Shown here one piece after another: positions 1-8,418 of a stretch of 64,000 nucleotides of DNA (position 1 is the stretch's first letter; each line of letters opens with the position of its first letter). Under the pieces are notes generated by a model, which was given only the letters and a program-made list of their open reading frames with translations, ran no database searches and was not told where the DNA came from. The translations under genes were made by a program, and so were the position numbers. Source of the stretch: Marinibacterium sp050389775. Its GTDB lineage: Bacteria > Pseudomonadota > Alphaproteobacteria > Rhodobacterales > Rhodobacteraceae. The stretch is taken from NCBI RefSeq assembly GCF_050389775.1, contig NZ_CP177144.1, forward strand, positions 1,054,001-1,118,000, written 5' to 3'.

Positions 1-730
1 GTGCGTTGATCCAGTCGACGTTGTCGGCGGTATGCGACAGGGTGGTCAGCCCGTTCTGCAGGTTCCAGACTATGTTGGGCGAAAAGACCAGCAGGAAGGC
101 CAGCACGGCCAGCGCGGCATCGCGCCAGGCAATGCGCGCGCCGGGCACGAAGATCACGGCCAGGCCGGCGCCCAGGGCAAAGTAGATCGCGGCATACTTG
201 GCCATCATGCCCAGGCCGAGCGCCACGCCCAGGCCAAGCGCGGTCGCCGCCGACGGTCCGCGGGTCAGCCGCAGCCAGGCCAGCAGGGCCAGGGCGAAGA
301 AGGGCAGCAGGATCGTGTCGGTGGAAAACAGCAGCGTGCCGACGGCCACGCCGGGCATCGTGGCATAGGCGATGCCGCTGGCCGCCCCGGCGGCGTCCCC
401 CCACAGCCGCCGGCCCAGGGCCAGGACGACCAGCGCGGCGGCGCAATGGAACAGCGGTCCGGGCAGGCGGATCCAGAAGGGCGCGTCGCTGCCGGCCAGG
501 CCGGTCACGGCGCGGATGACCCAGCCGATCAGCGGGGGCTTGGAATAATAGCCGAATTCCAGCTGCTGGCCCCAGGCCCAGTACTGGGCCTCGTCGACGA
601 AGAGATCGGCGGTGGTGAAGGCCAGCAGGACAACGCGGTAGAGCGTCAGGGCCAGGATCGCGATGATCCCGGCGCGCAGGGCCTCAGGCGCTGCGCTTTT
701 CGGCGTGGACCAGCCAGAGATTGCGGGCAT
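1..730 (-). CDS. Glycosyltransferase family 39 (ArnT/PMT-like), partial
   Basis: C-terminus lies beyond the left edge; about 243 codons are visible. Enzymes of this type use a polyprenyl-phosphate sugar to glycosylate lipid A, protein or another envelope acceptor on the outer face of the inner membrane. Visible support: a first membrane helix at about residues 20-40, then the loop motif with the catalytic acidic pair D46-E47 (VDEAQYW), then GYYSKPPLIGW (KPP at 64-66), followed by alternating hydrophobic helices. I chose the ATG at 728-730, which overlaps the end of the LAB_N gene by 47 bp; a shorter start cannot be excluded. It is the third gene of a GT2-LAB_N-GT39 set. The acceptor is unknown. 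Confidence 0.85.
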   Translation of the reverse strand, partial: MPAISGWSTPKSAAPEALRAGIIAILALTLYRVVLLAFTTADLFVDEAQYWAWGQQLEFGYYSKPPLIGWVIRAVTGLAGSDAPFWIRLPGPLFHCAAALVVLALGRRLWGDAAGAASGIAYATMPGVAVGTLLFSTDTILLPFFALALLAWLRLTRGPSAATALGLGVALGLGMMAKYAAIYFALGAGLAVIFVPGARIAWRDAALAVLAFLLVFSPNIVWNLQNGLTTLSHTADNVDWINA

Positions 731-992
731 AGATGAAGATCCCAAGCGATTGTCCGAGGATGAAGACCGGATCGCGGCGGTGCAGGGCATAGGCGAAGAG
801 GATCAGCCCGCCGCCGATGGAAAACCACCAGAAGACCTCGGGCACCACCGATTTGCGGGCCTTTTCCGAGGCCAGCCACTGGATCAGGAAGCGCATGGTG
901 AACAGCAGCTGCCCGACCAGGCCGACGATGACCCAGATGAACTCGGCCAGTGAATTGACGCGGAAGAAGGCCAGGACGGTTTCCATGATCAC
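684..992 (-). CDS. Lipid A biosynthesis N-terminal domain (LAB_N) small membrane protein
   Basis: 102 residues, three predicted membrane helices (about 15-36, 52-70, 75-93), with the family-typical FLIQWLASEKARKSVVPEVFWW stretch split around residues 35-56. The domain is found fused to some lipid-A-disaccharide synthases and also stands alone beside glycosyltransferases, as here. Its start overlaps the stop of the upstream GT2 gene by four bases (ATGA), so the two are probably translationally coupled. Role inferred: membrane helper of a lipid or polyprenyl-linked glycan modification system. No catalytic residues are known for the isolated domain. Confidence 0.85.
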   Translation of the reverse strand: MIMETVLAFFRVNSLAEFIWVIVGLVGQLLFTMRFLIQWLASEKARKSVVPEVFWWFSIGGGLILFAYALHRRDPVFILGQSLGIFIYARNLWLVHAEKRSA

Positions 993-1717
993 TGCGTCCT
1001 GTCGATTTCGGTCGGGGCCTGGGTCTTGCGCCGGCGGATCAGCCAGGCCACGCCGAAGAGGTCGTAGAGCCCGACAAGCGCCCGGCCGATGTTGCTGTAC
1101 TTCGAACGCCCGGCCTCGCGGGCGCGGTGGGTCACGTCGACATGGGCCACGGTCCAGCCGTTGCGCGCGAAGAGCGCCGGCAGGTAGCGGTGCATGTGGT
1201 TGAAATAGGGCAGGTCGATGAAGGCGTCGCGGCGGAAGGCCTTGAGCCCGCAGCCGGTGTCGCGGGTGCCGTCCTTGAGCAGCCAGGAGCGCAGCCCGTT
1301 GGCCAGGCTGGAGGCCGTGCGGCGCGACCAGGTGTCGTCGCGGTCGACGCGCTGGCCGGCGACCAGGCCGAGATCGGGCGCGCGATCGGCGTCAAGGAAG
1401 GGCGCGACGAGGTTGGGGATCTCGTGCGGGGGGTTCTGGCCGTCGCCGTCGAGGGTGCAGATGATGTCGCCCTTCGCGGCATGCACGCCGGAATGCACGG
1501 CGGCGGACTGGCCGGCCGACTGGGCGTGGCGCAGCTGGCGGAGCCAGGGGAATTCGTCCTGCAGCCCGGCGATGACCGCGCCGGTGCCATCGTCCGAGCC
1601 GTCATCGACGAGGATGACCTCGAAGGGCGCGATCGCCGCGCAGCTTTCGGCCAGCTCGCGGACGAGGCTTTCGACGTTCTCGGACTCGTTCTTCATGGGG
1701 GCGATGATCGAGATCAT
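989..1717 (-). CDS. Glycosyltransferase family 2, polyprenyl-phosphate sugar transferase (ArnC/DPM-like)
   Basis: 242 residues from the ATG at 1715-1717; the reading frame stays open to 1789 but that extension is low-complexity. The GT-A fold signatures are MISIIAPMKNE at the N-terminus, DDGSDD at 38-43 and the metal-binding DGDGQNPP at 90-97. The family moves a sugar from a nucleotide donor to undecaprenyl phosphate at the cytoplasmic face. Paired with the GT39 gene it would supply the lipid-linked donor that GT39 uses on the outer face, as ArnC and ArnT do. A clear pair of C-terminal membrane helices, common in ArnC, is not seen; the end is basic (RRRKTQ), closer to DPM1-type enzymes. Confidence 0.85.
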   Translation of the reverse strand: MISIIAPMKNESENVESLVRELAESCAAIAPFEVILVDDGSDDGTGAVIAGLQDEFPWLRQLRHAQSAGQSAAVHSGVHAAKGDIICTLDGDGQNPPHEIPNLVAPFLDADRAPDLGLVAGQRVDRDDTWSRRTASSLANGLRSWLLKDGTRDTGCGLKAFRRDAFIDLPYFNHMHRYLPALFARNGWTVAHVDVTHRAREAGRSKYSNIGRALVGLYDLFGVAWLIRRRKTQAPTEIDRTQ

Positions 1718-1839
1718 GTGCGGGCCAAACGCTCCGGTCCTGCGGGTCGGATGACCCCTGAATGGTCCGGGCGGGCCGGACCGGCGCATTCCTATCCGCT
1801 TGGCCCCGGTGGCGCAAGCGACGGGTTGGGGCGCGGGTG

Positions 1840-1870
1840 GCCCAAGAAAATTATGCTAATTTTCTTGGGC
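1840..1870. repeat. Perfect AT-rich palindrome between RND pump gene and GT2 gene
   Basis: GCCCAAGAAAATTA (1840-1853) is followed by tgc and then its exact reverse complement (1857-1870): a 14-bp stem with a 3-nt loop. It is a conspicuous AT-rich island in very GC-rich DNA. It lies downstream of the RND gene stop on the minus strand (upstream of the GT2 start), so it could be the RND operon terminator, though no T-run follows on either strand, or a regulator site for the GT2 operon. Confidence 0.7.
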
Positions 1871-1915
1871 GTCCGGGGCGACTGTCCGCGGGTCGGGCCG
1901 GCTGGCCCCGCGTGA

Positions 1916-4900
1916 TCAGCCGCCCGGCGTGGCCGCGGCCTTGCCGCCACCCAGCGATTTCAGCCATTCGCGCAGGCCCTGCAACAGGACGTAGAGCACC
2001 GGCACGACGATCACGCCGATCACCGTGGCGGCCAGCATGCCACCGAAGACGGCGATGCCGATGGCGCTCTGGCTGGCCGCGCCGGCGCCCGAGGCGGTCA
2101 GCAGGGGCACCACGCCCAGCAGGAAGGACAGGGCGGTCATCATCACTGCCCGGAACCGCTGGCTGGCCGCTTCGATGGCCGCCTCGCGGATGGTCAGGCC
2201 GGCCGCGCGCTGTTCCATGGCAAACTCGACGATCAGGATGGCGTTCTTCGAAGCCAGGCCGATCAGCATGAGCATGCCGATCTGGGTGTAGAGATTGATG
2301 TCGCCGCCGGTCACGGCCACGGCGGCCAACGCCCCGAACAGGGCCACGGTGACCGACAGCAGGATGCCGACCGGCAGGGTCCAGCTTTCGTACTGGGCGA
2401 CCAGGAAGAGATAACCGAAGACCACGGCCATCACCAGGATCAGGGCGACCAGGCCGCCGGCCGATTGCTGTTGCTGGGCCGTGCCCGTCCATTCATAGGC
2501 ATAGCCCGGGGGCAGGGCGGTGGCGGCCTCTTCCTGCATGACCCGGATGGCATCGCCGGTGGCATAGCCGGGGGCCGGCACGGCGGTGATCGTGGCCGAG
2601 CGGAACATGTTGTAGCGGTTGACCATCACCGCGCCCAGCTCGGTCGACTGGGTGATCAGCGCGGCCATCGGCACCATGTCGCCCGTCGACGAGCGCACAT
2701 AGAGCCGCGACAGGTCGTCGACGCTGTTGCGGAAGCGCCCGTCGGCCTGGATCATGACCCGGTAGACCCGGCCGAACAGGTTGAAATCGTTGACGTAATA
2801 GCTGCCCATCTGGGCTTGCAGGGTCTGAAAGACCTCGGCCACCGAGACATTGAGCGACTTGGCCTTCTCGCGGTCGAGATCGACAAAGACCTTGGGCACG
2901 TTGGCCCGGAAGGTCGTGTAGGCCTGGGCGATCTCGGGCCGCTGGTTGGCCGCGTAGACCAGCCCGCCAAGCGCGGCCGACAGGTCCTGGACCGAGCCTC
3001 CGCCGGCCTGTTGCACCTTCATCTCGACGCCGGCCGACAGGCCCAGCCCGGCGATGGGCGGGGGGTTGAAGGCAATGACGCTGGCCGCGGCTTCCTGGCC
3101 GCCGATGGCCAGGATGCGCTGCAGGATGGCATTGGCGCTGAGGTTGTCCGCGGTGCGGTCGTCCCAGGGATCGAGGTTGACGATGATCATCGCGCCGTTG
3201 GACCCCGAGCCGTTCATCAGGCTGAAGCCGTTGACCAGGATCGAGCTGCGCACGCCGTCGAGGGCCAGGATCTCGGAATTGACCCGGGCGCTGACGGTTT
3301 CGGTCCGGCCCAGGGCCGCGGCATCGGGCAGCTGCAGGTCGACGAACAGCGCGCCGTTGTCCTCGGTCGGGATGAACCCTGCGGGGAGGGCGCGCATCAG
3401 CGAGCCCGAGCCGATGATCATCGCGGCGATGATGGCCAGGCCGATCAGGGGCAGGCGGACCAGGCGGCGGACAATGCCGGTATAGCCCTTTCGCGTCCGG
3501 TCGATGCCGCCTTCGAACACGGCCAGCAGCCCGCCCGGCGGGCCCTTGCGCGGGCGCAGGATCATGGCACAAAGCGCGGGCGACAGGGTCAGGGCGTTGA
3601 CCGACGAGATCACGACGGCCACCGAAATGGTCACGGCGAACTGGGAATAGAGCCGGCCGGTGATGCCGGGCATCAGGGTGACGGGCAGGAAGACGGCCAG
3701 CAGGACCAGCGTGGTGGCAATGACCGGCCCGGTGATCTGGCCCATGGCCTTGCGCGCGGCCTCGGGCGGCGACAGGCCTTCGTCGGCAATCAGCCGTTCG
3801 ACATTCTCGACCACGACGATGGCATCATCGACGACGATGCCGATGGCCAGGACCAGGGCAAAGAGCGACACGGTGTTCAGCGTCATGCCAAAGGCCAGCA
3901 GGAAGGCAAAGGTGCCGATCAGTGACACCGGGATGGCCACGGCCGGAATGACGGTGGCCCGGACCGACCCCAGGAAGATGAAGACCACGGCGATGACCAG
4001 CACGAAGGTCATGATCAGGGTCGAGACCACGTCGGACAGCGATTGCTCGACGAAATCGGTGGAATTGTAGGGGATGTCGTAATCGAGATCGTCGGGAAAG
4101 AGCTGGGACAGGCGCTCCAGCTCGGCCGTCACGCCTTCGGACACGGCCAGGGCGTTTTCGCCCGGGGCCTGGTAGACCGCCAGCACGGTGGCCGGCTGGT
4201 TGGCATAGGTGCCCGAGGCATTGTAGTAATTCGCGCCCAGCTCGACATCGGCCACGTCGCCCAGCCGGACGATGGCCCCGGCATCACCGGTGCGGATGAC
4301 GATGTTCTCGAATTCGCGCACCGAGGTCAGCCGCCCGCGCGAGGTGATGGTATATTGGAACTGCTGGTCGCCGGGCACCGGCGGCGCGCCGATCTGGCCG
4401 GCGGCGACCTCCAGGTTCTGGTCCCGGATCGCGGCGATCAGGTCGCCGGGCGTCAGGCCCAGCCCGGCCATGCGGTCGGGATCCATCCACATGCGCATGG
4501 CATATTCGAAATTGGTCATGACCTCGGCCTGGCCGACCCCGGGCACGCGGCTCAGCGCATCCTTGAGGTTGATCGAGGCATAGTTCGACAGGAAGACCTC
4601 GTCATAGGTGCCGCCCGGCGAATAGAGCGTCGCGATCAGCAGCATGTTGGTCGCGGCCTTCTGGGTGGTCACACCCGTGGCCGTGACCTCGGTGGGCAGG
4701 CCGGCCGTGGCCCGGGCCACGCGGTTCTGCACGTTGACCGAGGCGATGTCGGGGTCGGTGCCGACCTCGAAGGTGACCGACAGCGAATAGGACCCGGTGT
4801 CGGAACTGTCCGACGACATGTAGATCATGTCGTCCACGCCGTTGACCTGGGCCTCGATCGGCGCGGCGACGGTGTTTTCGACGGTCTGGGAATTGGCCCC

Positions 4901-5053
4901 GGTATAGCTGGCCGACACCTGGACGACCGGCGGGGTGATGTCGGGGAATTGTTCGACGGGCAGGACGGAATAGCCGATGATGCCCATGATCGTCAGCACC
5001 AGCGAGATCACCATGGCCATCTTGGGCCGGGCGATGAAGATCGACGAGAACAT
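1916..5053 (-). CDS. RND multidrug efflux permease, HAE1/AcrB type
   Basis: 1045 residues, the usual AcrB length. It is an inner-membrane proton-driven pump that takes substrates from the periplasm or outer leaflet. Seen: an amphipathic N-terminus and first helix at 12-30, a large periplasmic loop with PVEQFPDITPP at 32-42, the TM4 proton-relay pair D409-D410 within GIVVDDAIVVVENVE, then a second repeat with its own periplasmic loop and GLASKNAILIVEFA near the end. Everything needed for transport is present. It follows its adaptor gene with a five-base gap. No outer-membrane TolC gene and no TetR/MarR regulator lies beside it. Substrate cannot be told from sequence. Confidence 0.97.
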   Translation of the reverse strand: MFSSIFIARPKMAMVISLVLTIMGIIGYSVLPVEQFPDITPPVVQVSASYTGANSQTVENTVAAPIEAQVNGVDDMIYMSSDSSDTGSYSLSVTFEVGTDPDIASVNVQNRVARATAGLPTEVTATGVTTQKAATNMLLIATLYSPGGTYDEVFLSNYASINLKDALSRVPGVGQAEVMTNFEYAMRMWMDPDRMAGLGLTPGDLIAAIRDQNLEVAAGQIGAPPVPGDQQFQYTITSRGRLTSVREFENIVIRTGDAGAIVRLGDVADVELGANYYNASGTYANQPATVLAVYQAPGENALAVSEGVTAELERLSQLFPDDLDYDIPYNSTDFVEQSLSDVVSTLIMTFVLVIAVVFIFLGSVRATVIPAVAIPVSLIGTFAFLLAFGMTLNTVSLFALVLAIGIVVDDAIVVVENVERLIADEGLSPPEAARKAMGQITGPVIATTLVLLAVFLPVTLMPGITGRLYSQFAVTISVAVVISSVNALTLSPALCAMILRPRKGPPGGLLAVFEGGIDRTRKGYTGIVRRLVRLPLIGLAIIAAMIIGSGSLMRALPAGFIPTEDNGALFVDLQLPDAAALGRTETVSARVNSEILALDGVRSSILVNGFSLMNGSGSNGAMIIVNLDPWDDRTADNLSANAILQRILAIGGQEAAASVIAFNPPPIAGLGLSAGVEMKVQQAGGGSVQDLSAALGGLVYAANQRPEIAQAYTTFRANVPKVFVDLDREKAKSLNVSVAEVFQTLQAQMGSYYVNDFNLFGRVYRVMIQADGRFRNSVDDLSRLYVRSSTGDMVPMAALITQSTELGAVMVNRYNMFRSATITAVPAPGYATGDAIRVMQEEAATALPPGYAYEWTGTAQQQQSAGGLVALILVMAVVFGYLFLVAQYESWTLPVGILLSVTVALFGALAAVAVTGGDINLYTQIGMLMLIGLASKNAILIVEFAMEQRAAGLTIREAAIEAASQRFRAVMMTALSFLLGVVPLLTASGAGAASQSAIGIAVFGGMLAATVIGVIVVPVLYVLLQGLREWLKSLGGGKAAATPGG

Positions 5054-5058
5054 GGGCC

Positions 5059-6183
5059 TTACTCCAGCGGCTGGCCCGACAGGACCGGTTCGACCTGGAC
5101 CCCGGTGCGGACCTTCTGCAGGCCCTCGATGATCACCGTCTCGGCCTCGCGCAGGCCGTCATCGACGACGACCAGCGTATCGACCTGGGGGCCCAGGGTG
5201 ACATAGCGCTGCGAGACATTGCCCTCGGCGCCCACGACCAGGACGAAATCGCCGCGCTGGTCGCGCTGGACGGCGGCCTGGGGAATGGCCAGGCTTTCGA
5301 CCGGTTCGGGTGCGGCGATGCGCAGGGTGACGAAACCGCCGTCCGAGATCAGCTCGCGGCTGTTGTCGAACTGGGCGCGCAGGGCGATCGAGCCGGTCAG
5401 GGCGTCGACCCGGTTGTCGACGAAGACCAGCTCGCCGGCGCTGTCGAGCTCTTCGCCATTGGGCAGGATGACCCGCACGTCGGGGCGGGTTTCGCTGTGG
5501 GTCAGCTGCGGCGCGGTCAGGTCGAGCGATTGCAGCAGCGAGACGAACTGGCGTTCACTGATCGAGAAGGTCACGTAGATCGGATCGAGCCGCACCAGCG
5601 AGACCAGCGGCCCGCTGGACGGCGTGACCAGCTCGCCCTCGGAAACCAGCACGCGGCCCAGCCGGCCGGCAAAGGGCGCGGTGACCTGGGTGTAGGACAG
5701 GTCCAGCTCGGCCTGGCGGATGGCGGCCCGGGCGGCGGCGATATTGGCTTCGGCCACGCGCTGGTTGGCCAGGGCCACGTCGCGCTCGGCCTCGGTGCCA
5801 GACCCGCGGTCCAGCAGGGTGGATTTGCGTTCGTAATCCAGCCGGGCCAGTTCCAGGTTGGCCTCGGCCTGGGCCAGGTCGGCCTGGCGCGCGGCCAGGG
5901 CGGCCTCGTAGGCGTCGGGTTCGATGCGGAACAGCGGATCGCCCTCGGCCACATCGGCGCCGTCCTCGGGCAGGACTTCCTGGATGAAGCCGCTGACCCG
6001 GGCGACCATGTCGATGGCGTCGATGGCCTCGCCTTCGCCGATGAAGCTGGCCGATTGGGTGACATCGATCATCTGGGCGGCGGCAACGGTGACGCGCGGG
6101 GCGTCCTGGGCGGCCACGGGCAGGGCCAGCAGGGCGGCACACAGGGCCAGTCCGGCCGGCGGGATGAGGGGCAGGCGATGCAT
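5059..6183 (-). CDS. RND efflux periplasmic adaptor (MFP/HlyD family, AcrA-like)
   Basis: 374 residues with a signal peptide (hydrophobic 10-24, VAAQDA cleavage region). It links the RND permease to an outer-membrane channel. Order of parts: first beta/lipoyl half (VSGFIQEVLPEDGADVAEGDPLFRI split near 62-88), an alpha-helical hairpin rich in Ala/Glu/Arg (about 90-160), second lipoyl half (TAPFAGRLGRVLVSEGELV region, 170-190), beta-barrel and membrane-proximal domains. No lipobox Cys is seen, so it is soluble or peptide-anchored. AAGGAG upstream of the ATG supports the start. It forms an operon with the permease. Confidence 0.95.
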   Translation of the reverse strand: MHRLPLIPPAGLALCAALLALPVAAQDAPRVTVAAAQMIDVTQSASFIGEGEAIDAIDMVARVSGFIQEVLPEDGADVAEGDPLFRIEPDAYEAALAARQADLAQAEANLELARLDYERKSTLLDRGSGTEAERDVALANQRVAEANIAAARAAIRQAELDLSYTQVTAPFAGRLGRVLVSEGELVTPSSGPLVSLVRLDPIYVTFSISERQFVSLLQSLDLTAPQLTHSETRPDVRVILPNGEELDSAGELVFVDNRVDALTGSIALRAQFDNSRELISDGGFVTLRIAAPEPVESLAIPQAAVQRDQRGDFVLVVGAEGNVSQRYVTLGPQVDTLVVVDDGLREAETVIIEGLQKVRTGVQVEPVLSGQPLE

Positions 6184-6513
6184 CGCGCTCTCCTTCGCGT
6201 AATCGGCCCTTGGACGGCCCGGGATGAGGCGATGTTTCGCCGGTCGTAACGTAAAGTCAAACCCTTGGCCGGAAAAAACGCCGAACTGTCGCGACGGGGC
6301 AAGTCGGCAGCGGGTCGGGATCGGATTGGGGGCTCGGGTCGGGATTGCTGCGGTTCGGGATCGGAGCGGGGGCGGATTGGGAAAGGGGCGTGTCGGGCGG
6401 GGCCGTGTTGGGGCGGGGCCGTATTTTGGCGGGGCCGGTTTCGGGCGCAGCAGTATCGGGCCGGCAAAGACAACCGGCCCGGCCGAGGCAATCCGCGGGG
6501 CATCAGCCGGCCG
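6184..6513. other. Intergenic region with G-rich imperfect repeats
   Basis: 330 bases between two minus-strand operons; it must hold the promoter of the RND operon. From about 6300 to 6455 the plus strand is very G-rich, with recurring GGGCGGGGCCGT-like units (three between 6394 and 6438) and GTCGGGATCGGAT-like units. No coding potential seen. Confidence 0.5.
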
Positions 6514-7458
6514 TCAGAGCCGGTCCAGCCAATCGACCAGCGTGTCGGCCAGCCGGGTGCGGCTGTCTTCGAGCATGGGCATGTGGCCGGCATCCGACAG
6601 GAAGACCGGCGGGTTGCCGTACCAGGCGGCGGTCAGCCAGATGTCGAGCGCGGGAACCAGCCGGTCGCGCCCGGTGCCCACGACCAGCACGTCATCGCGC
6701 AGGCCCGGCGGCGGGGCAAAGGGCGGGATGCCCCCGGCGGCCGAGGTCGCGGCCAGGGATTCGTCGCGCAGATGGGTGACAAAGGTCATGTAATCGCGTT
6801 CCGACACGCCGTTGGGAAAGAGATTGTCACGCATCACGTCGTGATCGGCATGGGCCAGGCCGAACAGGCTGTAATCGAACAGGGCCTTCCACAATGGCGG
6901 GTTGGTCAGGGCCATCTGGGCCGATGCCCGCCACATGCCATAGGGCGGAACCGAGCAGATCAGGGCGGTGCCATGGGCCCAGCCGTGGCGGCGGGCATGG
7001 TTCTGGGCCACGGCTCCGCCCAGCGAATGGCCGACGATGGCGCAGGGCCGGCCGACGGCGGCCAGGGCCCGGTCGAGGATATCGGCGAAATCGTCCAGGT
7101 CGGGCCCGTCGATCAGCCCGGCACCGGGCAGGATCGAGGCAAAGATCGACAGCACTTCGCTGGTCGAATCGGCGTGCAGGGCGGCCCGCGTGGCCCGGGG
7201 CAGGGCCGAAGGATCGCTGCGCAGGGTCGGCCCGGTCAGCCGGCCGGGCAGGGTCAGGGTCCAGACCCGGTAGCCGGTGGCGCGGAACCGGTCGAGGAAA
7301 TCGGGTTTCCAGATCCAGCCGCCCGAGGCCATGCCATGGACAAACAGCACGTCGCAATCGCGGGGCGGCCCGCCCAGGGGATCCTGCGGGGCCATCGACC
7401 AGCCCGGTTCGGACAGGTGGAACGCATCGGTGGGGCGGGTATTCGTGGTGCTCTCCAT
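6514..7458 (-). CDS. Alpha/beta hydrolase
   Basis: 314 residues from the ATG at 7456-7458, preceded by GGAGG; the frame is open further upstream but without a ribosome site. Oxyanion-hole region VLFVHGMASGG (38-47), nucleophile elbow GHSLGG with S145, and the C-terminal LSDAGHMPMLEDS segment supplying the catalytic His. Soluble, no signal peptide. Substrate unknown; it may be an esterase, lipase or C-C hydrolase. It stands alone, read away from the DUF302 gene. Confidence 0.88.
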   Translation of the reverse strand: MESTTNTRPTDAFHLSEPGWSMAPQDPLGGPPRDCDVLFVHGMASGGWIWKPDFLDRFRATGYRVWTLTLPGRLTGPTLRSDPSALPRATRAALHADSTSEVLSIFASILPGAGLIDGPDLDDFADILDRALAAVGRPCAIVGHSLGGAVAQNHARRHGWAHGTALICSVPPYGMWRASAQMALTNPPLWKALFDYSLFGLAHADHDVMRDNLFPNGVSERDYMTFVTHLRDESLAATSAAGGIPPFAPPPGLRDDVLVVGTGRDRLVPALDIWLTAAWYGNPPVFLSDAGHMPMLEDSRTRLADTLVDWLDRL

Positions 7459-7808
7459 CAGGCGGAGCCTCCATGGTGATTCGACAGCAGGATAGCAGGT
7501 TGGGTGGAAAATGCTGCAGTGCAGAAAGTCGCGGCCCGTCCCGTGGTCTACCTTGTGGGCGGCGCCGGAGATGGCGGAAAGTTCATGGCCCGTGATCGGC
7601 CCGGGCAGGGGCAAGCAGGCCTCGGCGCGGTTGTCGTCCGGGGCGGGGCGGCCGGGAGTGTGCCGTGTTTGCAATGGCTTGCCCTGTGTCCCGCCCGAAA
7701 GATCCGGTCACCGGCAAGTGCCCGCCAGTCGCGGCACGGGGGCATTGCCCGGTGGGGTGGGGCCGGGACAGGCTGGGGGCCAGTTCGCATTCATTCCGGA
7801 GACAAGCG
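7459..7808. other. Divergent intergenic region
   Basis: About 350 bases between the divergent hydrolase and DUF302 genes. It must contain both promoters; I could not fix good -35/-10 pairs. Frames that cross it are low-complexity and lack ribosome sites. Nothing else seen. Confidence 0.4.
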
Positions 7809-8342
7809 ATGTTCCGCCCAAACCCCGCCCGTTCGACCCGTGCCCCGCGCCGGCCTGCCCTGCCGACCTCGCTGCTGGCGCTTGTCCTGGCCCCGGCGCT
7901 GACCCTGGCCCCGGCGGTGCATGCCGGGCCCGACATGGCTCCGCGCGCCGGCTTTGCCGTCATGGCCACCGACAAGGAATACGACACCTTGCTGGCCGAC
8001 CTGTCGGCGGCGGTGAAGGCCAATGGCATGGGCCTGGTCACCCAGGCCGGCCCGACCGAAGCCGCCGCGGCCCGGGGCATCGAGATCCCGGGCAACCGGG
8101 TGGTCGGGGTGTTCAACAACGATTTCGCGGTGCGGATCCTGGCGCTGTCGACGGCGGCGATGATCGAGGCGCCGGTGCGGTTCTATGTCACCGAGAATGC
8201 CGATGGCACGGCCACCCTGTCGTGGAAACCGCCCAGCCAGGTCTTTGCGCCCTATGTCGACGAGGCCGGGCCCGAGCTGGAAGCCCTGGCCGCCGAGCTG
8301 GACGGCCGGTTCGAGGCGATCGCGGCGTCGGCGGTCGATTAG
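7809..8342 (+). CDS. Secreted DUF302 domain protein
   Basis: 177 residues from the ATG at 7809 (GGAGAC just upstream). Signal peptide with a basic start (RSTRAPRR), a Leu/Ala core and a VHAGPD cleavage region near 38-40. The mature part has the DUF302 pattern: an early strand and helix (DKEYDTLLADLSAAVKANG), then FNNDFAVRILALS..MIEAPVRFYVTEN and the C-terminal PSQVFAPYVDE. DUF302 proteins are small periplasmic or cytosolic domains of unknown function. It ends 76 bases before the ThDP enzyme gene, so co-transcription is possible. Confidence 0.85.
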   Translation: MFRPNPARSTRAPRRPALPTSLLALVLAPALTLAPAVHAGPDMAPRAGFAVMATDKEYDTLLADLSAAVKANGMGLVTQAGPTEAAAARGIEIPGNRVVGVFNNDFAVRILALSTAAMIEAPVRFYVTENADGTATLSWKPPSQVFAPYVDEAGPELEALAAELDGRFEAIAASAVD

Positions 8343-8418
8343 TCACAGCTCCGTTAGGGGCCTTGCGCCCGTCGGGCGGGCGGGCAAGCTCTGCGCGAAC
8401 CATTGCGGAGTTGCCCTG

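Noticed and set aside
2465..5206. Long plus-strand frames opposite the RND permease
   Set aside because: Same GC3 mirror effect; the permease and adaptor on the other strand are complete and recognisable.
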